From: Allolobophora icterica
Taxonomy: Eukaryota; Annelida; Clitellata; Crassiclitellata; Lumbricidae
Length of the DNA: 64,000 nucleotides
Assembly (NCBI GenBank): GCA_963556255.1
Contig: OY744617.1
Span: forward strand, 30,821,566-30,885,565
Direction: 5' to 3'
Positions 55,441 to 64,000 of the stretch are shown here, piece by piece. The translations under genes were made by a program, and so were the position numbers. Below the pieces are notes generated by a model. That model did no database searches and was not told where the DNA came from. It was given only the letters and a program-made list of their open reading frames with translations. Every line of letters begins with the position of its first letter. The first letter of the stretch is position 1.

Positions 55441-55984
55441 GTGACTTGTTGGTGTGAGCTGGAAGATCACCATCGAACAGTGGAAATGCTGAAAGCAAAT
55501 TGTGTGTATCTGCCTGAGGTCCATGACCCGTTCCTTAGCAATGTCCATATTTTCCAATGTAGGAGACAAGTACCTGATGGATGAATGTAACATTTTGGCA
55601 GAGGGATGAAGCTCAGGTTATGATGGTGTCGATGATCACACCAAGATTAGGGAATTGTGCTAGTGGCATCTGCCGCATCTTAGACATGAAATCTACCACA
55701 ATATGAGTGGCAAGAGGAGACTCCTGACGCCATTGGATGAGATCCAGCCAATAGGCTCAAATACCCCAACAAGTAGATTGGCATAGAATCCTCGACAGTA
55801 GGGACAAGTATAATGCAGTTTCTTTCTCTCGGGTACTACAGGTGCTCCATAATAAGAATAACAACAGACTCTCTTACAGTAATAATGTGAAACTCAATTT
55901 GTGTGTGTATGGTCACAAGGAATAACAGCAACACATAAAAATTTACATTTATCGAATGATGCAAAGTTTGCTTGATGACGTCTT
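55441..55984. other. No gene recognised
   Basis: On the minus strand short frames such as MDIAKERVMDLRQIHTICFQ occur, but stops separate them and no family is identifiable. It lies inside the interval bracketed by TGACCTT repeats. Confidence 0.4.
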
Positions 55985-56370
55985 CGATGTAACAAAATGA
56001 CCTTGACCATGACCTTTCAAGGCACAGGTGACCCCTAATGGCGAAAACAATATCAGAAATGAATTCTACGTACCAAAATTAGTAACATTAGAGGTATTAC
56101 ACGTGCATATACTCTAAAAAACAAAAAAGGTGAATTTTTCAATCTGCCAAAATTACCTTGACCGTGATCTTTCAAGGTAAAAGATGACCCCTAATGGCAA
56201 AAACAATATCAGAAATGAATTCCACATACCGAAATTAGTAACATTAGAGGTATTACACGTGCATATACTCCAAAAAAAGAAGGTGAATTCTTCACTCTGC
56301 CAAAAATGACTTTGACTGTGACCTTTCAAGGTGAAGGTGACCTCGAATGGCGAAAGTAAATTAGGTTATG
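55985..56370 (-). repeat. TGACCTT-type ~169-bp tandem repeat (antisense copies)
   Basis: Two and a third units of ATGACCTTGACCATGACCTT, ATATCAGAAATGAATTCTAC and TTACACGTGCATATACTCTA. Reverse-complement of 53,505-53,725. Confidence 0.88.
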
Positions 56371-56377
56371 GGACAGA

Positions 56378-56840
56378 TCAGATGAACGGTGGTAAGCAGA
56401 GACAAGAACCGCATCTTGAACCTATACAAAACTCTGGTCAGACCTCACTTGGAGTAATTGTGTTCAAGTATGGAGGCTAGCATATGCAAAAGGACAAGCA
56501 AGTGCTAGATAAAGTGCATCGAGGAGCAATGAGGATGATCAGCGGATTTGAAACTTTGACGTATTCTCGAGATTTTTTCAGTTGACTGACAGAAGTGATT
56601 ACTGGGGCATAGATATAAGATCTTCAGGAAGTCAGAAGACTATATCAAGCGGAGATTTATCAGCAGCAGAGTGATTGACGCCTGTAAACACCTAGTGATA
56701 AGAAGGTTTCGGCGGAGTCACTCAACATCTTCAAGGCCAAGTTCAGGCAGATGGGATATTAGGCTTGTATCTGTATCTCACACAGGATTTAGTCTTCTGA
56801 ACCACTGTAAACCCCTGTTATGTTATGTTCTGTATGTATG
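56378..56840 (+). mobile_element. LINE 3' fragment (LVRPHLEY type)
   Basis: The frame includes LYKTLVRPHLEY with a following V-Q-V-W, and in another frame DKVHRGAMRMISGF, matching the post-RT region 'LYKSLVRPHLEYA.QVW...KVQRRATRMI' of LINEs. The downstream part matches 33,395-33,728 and ends in TTATG repeats. Several frame breaks. Confidence 0.72.
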
Positions 56841-56879
56841 TATTGTATGTATGAATTTCCGAATAAGGATGCTATACCA

Positions 56880-57062
56880 GTGATATCCCTCACAATTGTT
56901 AGGCCTCTTTTCTCTTCCCCATCCAACACCCAACATAGTCTTTTTTGAGTTCTCTAATTTTGTGATTTTGTGTTTCATGCCTCTAACTGCATAACATGTT
57001 TGCAAAACATAGTGCGTATGGAGATGGTTCATTAAAGAATATACTTACTTATTACGTACTTA
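56880..57062 (+). mobile_element. LINE 3' UTR with TTAC tail
   Basis: TTCATTAAAGAATATACTTA then CTTATTACGTACTTAC resembles the 3' end of the LINE at 32,320-32,355. No coding part remains. Confidence 0.5.
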
Positions 57063-57079
57063 CAGCATACATAAAAACA

Positions 57080-57114
<35 letters not shown>

Positions 57115-57445
57115 CATACACGAAACACAAACATTGCACACATTGTATACACATATACAATACATACATACATGCATACGCACCTACAATACATACTTAA
57201 TTATATACATATAATACATATGTATACTGTATACACCTATACGTTCATACATTCATTGATGCATTGCACACATACACACTTGCATGCATGTGCATTGTGC
57301 ATCCATTCATACACGGCATACATACATACATACATACATACATACATACATACATACATACATACATACATACATACATACATACATACATACATACATA
57401 CATACATACATACATACATACATACATACATACATACATACATGG
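57080..57445. repeat. CATA microsatellite (module b, UGT unit 4)
   Basis: (TA)n at 57,084-57,110, imperfect ACAT, then about 32 pure CATA units at 57,316-57,443. Confidence 0.95.
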
Positions 57446-57479
57446 TGATATACGACACGGTTTGTATGTGTTCGTATCA

Positions 57480-58190
57480 AACTGTATGCAGACAGGATCA
57501 ATCGACTAGAATGCCTTGCTGTCTATTCGTCCTTCAGGTCCTTGAATGATCTATTACAGGAGATATTGAACGCTAAGAAGCGTCCTACATGATTAGGCAA
57601 AAACTGTTGTCCCATATTTTGATCCCTTGTGTGCCAAATCCTGCCTCTTCAGCTGAACCAGAAGTCAAATTTAAACGTGCTGCAACAGAGCAAGAAGGAC
57701 GAGGCCAGAGTATTAACGCATAGCCTTACTAGTCGTTTGAATAAAGATTTCAACTTGTTTTGAGAAGAATCTGAGATGACAGCCTACATACCATGAGGTA
57801 AGGAAAGGTAGGCAAGGTAGGGCAAGAGTAAGATAAGGTGTGTTAGTCATTTATTATGCACTTTAAAAATATTCCCAGAGACGTGATTCATATCTATGGT
57901 ACCGATCATCCGAGAACTGCTAATTGTGTCCGAGCTTAGTTACATAACTACTTTTAGTAACATTAGAAGTTGTTTGCAACATGAGTAGTTTTAGCGTTTA
58001 ACGATATCTTGTGGATGCCAGGTAGTTGACTTTTACCGTACTTTACATCGTATTTGCAAACTATCGAGTTCCTAAAGCTCTATTGGAAAGCTGAACGCAG
58101 GGCACCAGCTTATTCACGAGCGCCACATTCTGTCAGAGTGATTGTCTATGTTATATTCAATTAGCAGTCACACAACTGATTTTTATAATC
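57480..58190. repeat. Unit modules c and d (UGT unit 4)
   Basis: GAGATATTGAACGCTAAGAA, TTGTCCCATATTTTGATCCC, GATCATCCGAGAACTGCTAA and CGCAGGGCACCAGCTTATTC. Closest to the UGT-less block at 51,500-52,165 by eye. Confidence 0.75.
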
Positions 58191-58249
58191 TTATGCTTAA
58201 GTAAGTAATACTTGGTGTTGATTAGAACAGCAGTGATTCACATTCTTCA

Positions 58250-58465
58250 TAGATAAGAACCACTCACGTCGGTTATACCAAAGACTCCTATATAGCTTCA
58301 AGCAAAGGAACCAAAAGATATAAACCTGGACGTCTTTCCTAGATATATAAAATGCTTAGCAGACAGGTGGTTGACTGACCCTTGGTATGAAGCATGACTG
58401 GCAGCATTCATCAATGTGTCGACGTGGTACATGTGGACCACTACCTTCTGCTCTAAAATGCCTCC
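58250..58465. repeat. Unit module e (UGT unit 4)
   Basis: CGTCGGTTATACCAAAGACT, AGACAGGTGGTTGACTGACC and CATCAATGTGTCGACGTGGT. A deletion joins it directly to the pyrimidine-rich tract, removing the start of module f. Confidence 0.7.
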
Positions 58466-58626
58466 TCCTTCTGCTTCCTTCTGAGTCTACTTCTTATTAT
58501 TCCCTTTCCGTTCCTCTTCGCCATCTCCTTCTCCATCTCCTGCCTATCCTCCTGCTTCTCTTCGTCCTTCTTCGGCTCAAATAATTTCGTATGCGTTTCA
58601 CGTTTGAATGTTTCAGGTTCCTGTCG
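58466..58626 (+). promoter_or_regulatory. Polypyrimidine tract and 3' splice acceptor of UGT copy 4
   Basis: CT-rich from 58,460 to 58,573, then GTTTGAATGTTTCAG with AG at 58,615-58,616, and a 10-nt leader before the ATG at 58,627. The start of module f is missing here, but tract, acceptor and leader are kept. Confidence 0.73.
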
Positions 58627-60183
58627 ATGGATATTGATACGATGCGTTGCCTCGCAAGTGTGTTGATCTTTCTGGAGATTTTCCAATCTGTCTCGGTGGC
58701 AAAGGTCCTCATGAAGTCGCCGCAGTTTGGTAGCCACATATTAGAACAAGTCTCACTCGGAGAAGAACTGGCATCGAGAGGTCACGAGGTCTTTATTGCA
58801 ATCGGGTCCCGCTACTCTAACAAAGCCAGCATCGAGAAACGAGGAATAAAGATACTGCCCTACAAGATTCCCGATGGCGTGGTGTACGGCGCCTCTGAAG
58901 AATTTGAGAAATTGATGGCTGATGTCATATTCGATCAGAACGAAGATAAGCTGGCTGCCTCAGGTACCATAGCATCAAAGCTTGCCAATGACGACTGTGC
59001 CTACATGATGGCGGACGAGACTTTTCTGGAGAATGTGAGACAATTGAAGTTCGACCTCGCAATAATTGATCCGTTCATTACCAGTCCGTGCAATCTGATT
59101 CTGCCAAAATACTTTCAAATACCTTTCGCCACGAATGCCGGAATGTTTATTCCGTGGCACATTCGCATCCCAGCGCTGCCGTCATTCGCAAATTTCTTAT
59201 CTGTCTGGACGGATTTGTCGGATATTAAGCTAACATCTAGACTGAGGAACTTATACACGTACGTGACCATTGACTTCATGTTCTCCAATATCGCGCCAGA
59301 CAATAACACGCTTTTAGAACGCTATGCCCCGGAATACAAATCGTGGAACGATCTACTGCTACAATCAGAGCTATTCTTGGTAGGGCGTGATCATCATCTT
59401 GGCGCTCCTATTCCAGAAATGCCGAACTATATCTCGGTGGCTGGACTGACAGCCATTAGACCGAAGAAACTACCGAAAGACTTGGAAGATATAGCGGAAA
59501 AATCAGATGGTATTATTCTGTTGAGTTTCGGATCGATGGCGTATTGCTTTCCCAAAGAAGTCATCGTTAAATTCCTTGAAGCGTTTTCCAAACTGAACCA
59601 GACTGTTCTGGTTAAGTTCTTCATTCCCGATGGCGTTAAAGTTCCACAGAATGTTAAGGTATTCAAGTGGTTGCCTCAGAACGACATTCTCGGTCACCCG
59701 AAAACAAAGCTCTTTATTACCCATTGTGGAATAAACGGTCAACACGAAGCGCTATATAATGCTGTTCCGATGATAGGATTTCCACTGTTTGCTGAACAGC
59801 ATATGAACTGCCATCGAGCCTACAAGAAGGGATTCGGATTGGAGATGAAGATACAGGATTTCACGTCCGATCAACTCCTTATAAACATCCAAGAGGTTCT
59901 CAACAATCCGAAATATCGGTCGGCAATCGGAAAAGCATCGGAAGTGTTTCGGGATCAACCGATGAATGGTCGTGAGAGAGGAGCATTCTGGGTAGAACAC
60001 GTGATCAGACACGGAGGAAGACACCTGCGCACGGCGGCAATGGATCTTCCTCTGTATCAGTTCCTCATGCTAGATGTGTTGTTTGTTATCAGTGTCGGTG
60101 TTGTTGCTGTTCTGCTTCTGTTAAGAAGTGTCTTCAGGTGCCTTTGCAAGAGATCTGCACAGAGGAAGTTTAAAACCAGTTGA
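58627..60183 (+). CDS. UDP-glycosyltransferase, copy 4 (canonical Asp retained)
   Basis: 518 residues from the start conserved in all copies. An in-frame ATG at 58,591 would add 12 residues encoded across the splice acceptor and is rejected. His37 (GSHILEQ) and Asp148 (FDLAIIDPF) give the textbook His-Asp pair, unlike copies 1-3. Signature WLPQNDILGHPKTK to PLFAEQ, transmembrane helix at about 480-500, KFKTS retrieval tail. It resembles copy 2 at 78-115 (LPYKIPDGV) and 330-345 (VKFFIPDGVKVPQ), but copy 1 at 258-265 (GAPIPEMP). SMAYCFPKE and FVISVGVVAV are unique to it. Confidence 0.95.
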   Translation: MDIDTMRCLASVLIFLEIFQSVSVAKVLMKSPQFGSHILEQVSLGEELASRGHEVFIAIGSRYSNKASIEKRGIKILPYKIPDGVVYGASEEFEKLMADVIFDQNEDKLAASGTIASKLANDDCAYMMADETFLENVRQLKFDLAIIDPFITSPCNLILPKYFQIPFATNAGMFIPWHIRIPALPSFANFLSVWTDLSDIKLTSRLRNLYTYVTIDFMFSNIAPDNNTLLERYAPEYKSWNDLLLQSELFLVGRDHHLGAPIPEMPNYISVAGLTAIRPKKLPKDLEDIAEKSDGIILLSFGSMAYCFPKEVIVKFLEAFSKLNQTVLVKFFIPDGVKVPQNVKVFKWLPQNDILGHPKTKLFITHCGINGQHEALYNAVPMIGFPLFAEQHMNCHRAYKKGFGLEMKIQDFTSDQLLINIQEVLNNPKYRSAIGKASEVFRDQPMNGRERGAFWVEHVIRHGGRHLRTAAMDLPLYQFLMLDVLFVISVGVVAVLLLLRSVFRCLCKRSAQRKFKTS

Positions 60184-60353
60184 TAGACCTTCAGACTTTT
60201 TCCTGTGGTTGAAACAATTGAATTCCGTCTATTGTGCAATTCTTAGTACTTGACTTAAGTCGGTGTCATTACCATTTCCTTGATTAGGAATACAATTATA
60301 GCACTCCGAAAGAACTGATATTTTTGTGAACATAGTAAACACCTTAATTGTTG

Positions 60354-60359
60354 AATAAA
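60354..60359 (+). terminator. Polyadenylation signal AATAAA of UGT copy 4
   Basis: TTGTTGAATAAATTTCAATA, about 170 nt after the stop. A second AATAAA at 60,707-60,712 ends the duplicated flank. Confidence 0.6.
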
Positions 60360-60407
60360 TTTCAATATTGTTTTATTAATATCCCTTGACAGATTTTAGG
60401 TGCTTAT

Positions 60408-60730
60408 GTAAAAGATTCTATGCAAAAGAGCCGCGCAGAAAAATTTAAAAATCAGCTGATAATGCTTCACAGTTAATCCTGTGGTTGAAACAATTGAATT
60501 CAGTCTATTGTGCAACTCTTAGTACTTGACGCTTATATATAAGTACACCTGGAGCAGTTCGAAACTCTTTATGAAATTTCGTATTTAGGCCTACGTTACA
60601 TTTCATAATACTACACAACATTACATTAACATTTCGTCGATTAGGAATCTATGACACTCCGATGGAACTAATATTTTTACGAACATGCTAAACACCTTAA
60701 TTATTGAATAAATTTTAATATTATTTCCTG
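60408..60730 (+). pseudogene. Duplicated UGT 3' end after copy 4
   Basis: AAGATTCTATGCAAAAGAGC and AAAATTTAAAAATCAGCTGA correspond to the last UGT codons, followed by CCTGTGGTTGAAACAATTGA and the 3' flank. It matches 48,287-48,610, so the duplication precedes the split of units 3 and 4. Confidence 0.8.
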
Positions 60731-60944
60731 AAAAGTCCTCATACAGATTTTACCTTTCTCTCGGCAAATACGCTTACCCCGATAAAATACTTAAGATATA
60801 ATAGTGGCAAGAAATCGTCTTAATCGCATTTATAATCGTCAAATTGTTCTAAGACAGGGCTTCACTTCTGCGCCAAAAATATAATAATAATAATAATAAT
60901 AATAATATTTACTTTATATTTAATAATAATTACTTCCGGATCTC

Positions 60945-61060
60945 GACAAAGATGGTCACTCCAGAGATTAATTTTCACATACTTAGTATCTGACTCCTGA
61001 GGGATTACATGTACCTCGGGGTTTAAAAAAATAATAACAATAATAATAATATTAATAACA
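60945..61060 (+). mobile_element. 3' UTR fragment of the endonuclease-type LINE
   Basis: GATGGTCACTCCAGAGATTA, ATACTTAGTATCTGACTCCT and the hairpin CCTGAGGG...CCTCGGGG (60,996-61,021), then A-rich and AAT repeats. It is the reverse complement of 45,209-45,290. Confidence 0.75.
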
Positions 61061-61084
61061 ATATATTCGTGTTAATTGACAAAG

Positions 61085-61180
61085 TCCCTCAACTGCAATT
61101 GTTCCGGAGAGCCTCGAACTGGTACTCTCTGAGTTACAGGCCGAGCGCTCTAACCTATGGGATATCGTGCCCCTCTAGCG
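61085..61180 (-). mobile_element. tRNA-derived SINE family Y, head only (antisense)
   Basis: GTTACAGGCCGAGCGCTCTA and ACCTATGGGATATCGTGCCC; body truncated compared with 48,880-49,030. Confidence 0.6.
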
Positions 61181-61224
61181 TGCCTTTGTAACACCTCAAT
61201 ACCTCTCACCAAGCTATCTTGGCA

Positions 61225-61392
61225 CTCTCTGCAGGTAACTATATAGGTGCATATGGAGCCTTTAAAGAGCAATGTCACATTGCATTGTATCTAACACGCA
61301 CGATTTGCATTCACTCTAAAAAAATAACTAACGTGCAACAAGTTTCAAAGTCTAGATTGAAATCAGTGGCTGAGATTACAGGGGATGAAATC
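61225..61392. repeat. Low-copy repeat shared with 49,090-49,254
   Basis: GGAGCCTTTAAAGAGCAATG and CACGCACGATTTGCATTCAC. A 76-codon frame across it (61,219-61,449) is not kept open in the 49-kb copy. Confidence 0.65.
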
Positions 61393-61605
61393 AGAATGAC
61401 TTCAAGAGCTGATCTGAACGAGCATGTTTATTTTGACAAGGCAAGGTAATGCTAGAACACTTGAAGTTTGGTCAGACCAAGATCATGTTTTAATTGAAAA
61501 TACTACAAGCCGTCTGCAGGCAAGTTCATATAGGCCTACTTGCTCTAGCCAAACTTCGCTATCGAAATAAATATGCTTGTTGAGATCAGCTCTTGAAGTC
61601 ATTCT
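61393..61605. repeat. Foldback element, second copy
   Basis: AGAATGACTTCAAGAGCTGA to TCAGCTCTTGAAGTCATTCT: the outer 20 nt are perfectly complementary. Orthologous to 49,255-49,468. Confidence 0.82.
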
Positions 61606-61858
61606 AGGTCGGTTAGTTGCTGTAGTAATACAGTCTGCAAACAAGCTCTGTCGAAGAATGGTAGTTGTTAATAGATGTAGGTCGGGATAAAGCAGGCCTA
61701 CATGGTGGTTTCTTGCGTTCTAGACCATGAGAAACCAAGAAAATATGCAAATATATCAATTTAACTCAAGAGTTGAAAGAACAATTACATCAGTCGGGCA
61801 TTCCTCTTAGCTGTTCGTCAGCGTTCAGTAAGTTCACAACAATAATCTACTGTGTTTG
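61606..61858. other. Low-copy sequence shared with 49,470-49,725
   Basis: AGAGTTGAAAGAACAATTAC and CATTCCTCTTAGCTGTTCGT. No gene recognised. Confidence 0.55.
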
Positions 61859-61859
61859 A

Positions 61860-62310
<451 letters not shown>

Positions 62311-62474
62311 TTACGAACATTTTTAACGAGCACAAAATTACACAGAAATGTGAATCCCAGGTGCGGTATGTTATGTTATGTATGTGTGTATGCTGTACAA
62401 CTGTACAGCATAGGCTACATAGGCCTACAAACAAACATAACTAATATACATGCATACTTATTGTACTGTATTGT

Positions 62475-62870
62475 ATTCGGGCATTTAAAAAAGCGCTTCT
62501 AGCGGGAGAGCCATTCAGAAGCGCTCCCATTGCGAGAGATCACGGGAGAAAAAGCAGGTCATAAGAAAAGTAAATGATGAAGGGATGTTACATGAAAGAA
62601 TGGAAAAACGAACGGACGGGGAAAGTTCATTCCGGAGGGCAGAAGCAATGGAAGCGATAGACCTATATTGAGCCAGTGAAGTCCTGACACGGGGACCGAG
62701 GAGATTCAAACGGCCAGAGGAATGAAGAGAACGGAGAGAAGCAGCAGAGGGAGGGCGAAGAATGAAGGGGGTACATAAATATTTCGGAGCAAAACCAAGT
62801 TGAGCCTTAGTGACAGGGATGAGGACCTTGAATTGGATGCAGGCAGAAAGCATAAAACACATACATCGCA
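62475..62870 (-). mobile_element. L2-like LINE C-terminal fragment (module a)
   Basis: The minus-strand frame of about 120 codons includes FKVLIPVTKAQLGFAPKYL, RPPSAASLRSLHSSGRLNLL and VRTSLAQYRSIASIASALRN. Best preserved of the three module-a copies. Confidence 0.72.
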
Positions 62871-63085
62871 CAAATTGCATACACGTATACAATACATCCA
62901 TACATACATGCAAGCATACGCACCTACATACTCATGTATGCGTATGCATATAAGAGTATGTACATGCATATATTCATTGCATACACAAAAACTTGCATGC
63001 ATGCATGCATACATACACGGCATTCATACAAACATACATACATACATTCATACATACGTACATGCATATATACATGCGACACGGC
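62860..63085. repeat. CATA microsatellite (module b, UGT unit 5)
   Basis: Imperfect CATA/CATG array. Confidence 0.9.
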
Positions 63086-63089
63086 TCAC

Positions 63090-63394
63090 ACCTGTACGTA
63101 TAAAACTGTAGGCAGACATAATCAAATCTCAGAAGTATGGGAGATTTAGGGATTAGTAGCTTTCCTTACATCTACGTTTTATCCTTGACTTCCTAAAGCT
63201 CTTTGGGTGATCCGGTGTCCCGATAAGGTAAAACTTTGATGTGGTAAATTGGCTTAGTTCATCAGAGAAGGTTTTGTCAACTATTTTCTTATCAAAATCA
63301 ACTATTGTTCATTATTAGACAGTTGTCAAATGTGCAAAGAAATAACTCTACAATCGTAAATTTCTCAATAAAGTTGTCTCGTCAATAGGAAACT
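63090..63394. other. No gene recognised; modules c-e absent
   Basis: AT-rich unique sequence. Where other units carry modules c, d and e this one has unrelated sequence before module f. Confidence 0.55.
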
Positions 63395-63448
63395 GAACTT
63401 GCTAGGCATTTTATAACCGTTGTTACCTCTTGGACTTAAAATAGACCG

Positions 63449-63733
63449 CAGAGGTGGGCAAACTTTTTCCACATTGGGCCACATTAAACGCCAAAATTAT
63501 TCGGAGGGCCGGGTAACAAATTTTAAACTTTTAATAACGCCTAACACGAAGAAGGTTTAGCCTACTTATTTAAATTAAACATACTTTGACAGGGTTAATA
63601 CATAGTTATTATGAAAGACGAGACCGGAATAGAATGGTAAGAAAGCAGCGCCACGTGAGTAAAACGAAAAACCCTCTCGCGGTCTGAATTTTTTTTTTAT
63701 GTTCTCAAGAACTGTGTTGCCGGATAAAAAAGC
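63449..63733 (+). mobile_element. hAT-type element fragment inserted in module f
   Basis: Begins CAGAGGTGGGCAAACTTTTT and CCACATTGGGCCACATTAAA, a typical hAT 5' end. No matching right end is visible. It splits module f between GGACTTAAAATA and GGGATTGCTCTTTTCTCC, which are adjacent in copies 1-3. Confidence 0.6.
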
Positions 63734-63931
63734 GGGATTGCTCTTTTCTCCTCCTCCTTCTCGTCCTCCTTCTGACTCCCTTCTTCTCCATTACTTCTCC
63801 GTCCTCTTCTCCATTTCCTCTTCCATCTCCTGCCTCTTTGCCTGCTTCTCCTCCTCCTTCCCTTCTTCTTCTCCAGCTCAAATACTTTCGTACGTGTCTG
63901 ACATTAAGTTGAATGTTGCAGGTTCTTGTCG
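63734..63931 (+). promoter_or_regulatory. Polypyrimidine tract and 3' splice acceptor of UGT copy 5
   Basis: GGGATTGCTCTTTTCTCCTC, CT-rich to about 63,876, then TTGAATGTTGCAG with AG at 63,920-63,921 and the 10-nt leader GTTCTTGTCG. Confidence 0.73.
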
Positions 63932-64000
63932 ATGGGTACACTGACGATGCGTTGCTTTGCAAGTGCGTTGATCTTACTGGAGACTTTCCAAGCTGTCTCG
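63932..64000 (+). CDS. UDP-glycosyltransferase, copy 5 (5' end only)
   Basis: The 23 codons before the window edge read MGTLTMRCFASALILLETFQ and AVS, the same signal peptide as copies 1-4 (MGTETMRCLASVLILLETF in copy 3). Whether the rest is intact cannot be seen. The spacing from copy 4 (5.3 kb start to start) is the shortest in the cluster, because modules c-e are missing. Confidence 0.85.
   Translation, partial: MGTLTMRCFASALILLETFQAVS

Noticed and set aside
58591..58626. Upstream in-frame ATG adding 12 residues to UGT copy 4
   Set aside because: It lies across the conserved splice acceptor and has no counterpart in other copies; the ATG at 58,627 matches all paralogs.

Overview
The window is animal nuclear DNA. 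It carries single-exon UDP-glycosyltransferase (UGT) genes with a signal peptide, one transmembrane segment and an ER-retrieval tail. Around them lie 5'-truncated L2/CR1-like and Jockey-superfamily LINEs, a LINE with a restriction-like endonuclease domain, tRNA-derived SINEs, mariner-like and hAT-like DNA transposons, and very abundant microsatellites. There is no bacterial-type gene organisation. A marine invertebrate is plausible, and TGACCTT-type dispersed repeats hint at a lophotrochozoan, but the species cannot be fixed from the sequence.

Positions 1 to about 25,800 hold no convincing host gene. This part is repeats: LINE and SINE fragments, two large satellite arrays (about 2,300-3,105 with a 286-bp higher-order period; about 5,097-8,247 with a 47-bp period), minisatellites, CATA, CTGT, CA, TA, AATC, TATC and GAA tracts, and a hAT-like MITE at 22,368-22,723 with an exact 8-bp target duplication. 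Nearly all long open frames here are translations of simple repeats.

From about 25,900 to the end the window is a segmentally duplicated UGT cluster. Four complete, same-strand coding exons of 518 codons (28,677-30,233; 38,392-39,948; 46,433-47,989; 58,627-60,183) and the first 23 codons of a fifth (from 63,932) each sit in a repeated flanking unit. In order, the unit contains: (a) an antisense L2-like LINE 3' end; (b) a CATA microsatellite; (c) a roughly 300-bp module around 'GATATGCAGCGCTAA'; (d) a module ending in 'CGCAGGGCACCAGC'; (e) a module around 'CAATGTGTCGACGTGG'; (f) a module starting 'TGCTAGGCATTTTATAAC', then a CTT/CCT-rich tract and a conserved 3' splice acceptor 10 nt before the ATG. 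Another set of modules (50,320-52,165) has no UGT. Units have been altered individually by later insertions: LINEs, SINEs, a mariner-like element nested in a LINE, a hAT-like MITE, and both orientations of the endonuclease LINE.

The UGTs are predicted ER-membrane enzymes that conjugate small molecules with a sugar from a UDP donor. Copies 1-3 carry Glu where family members usually have the catalytic Asp; copy 4 keeps Asp. Sequence similarity is mosaic between copies, which suggests gene conversion. UGT 3'-end relics follow copies 1, 3 and 4. The 5' leader exon implied by the acceptors was not identified, so how each copy is transcribed is open.
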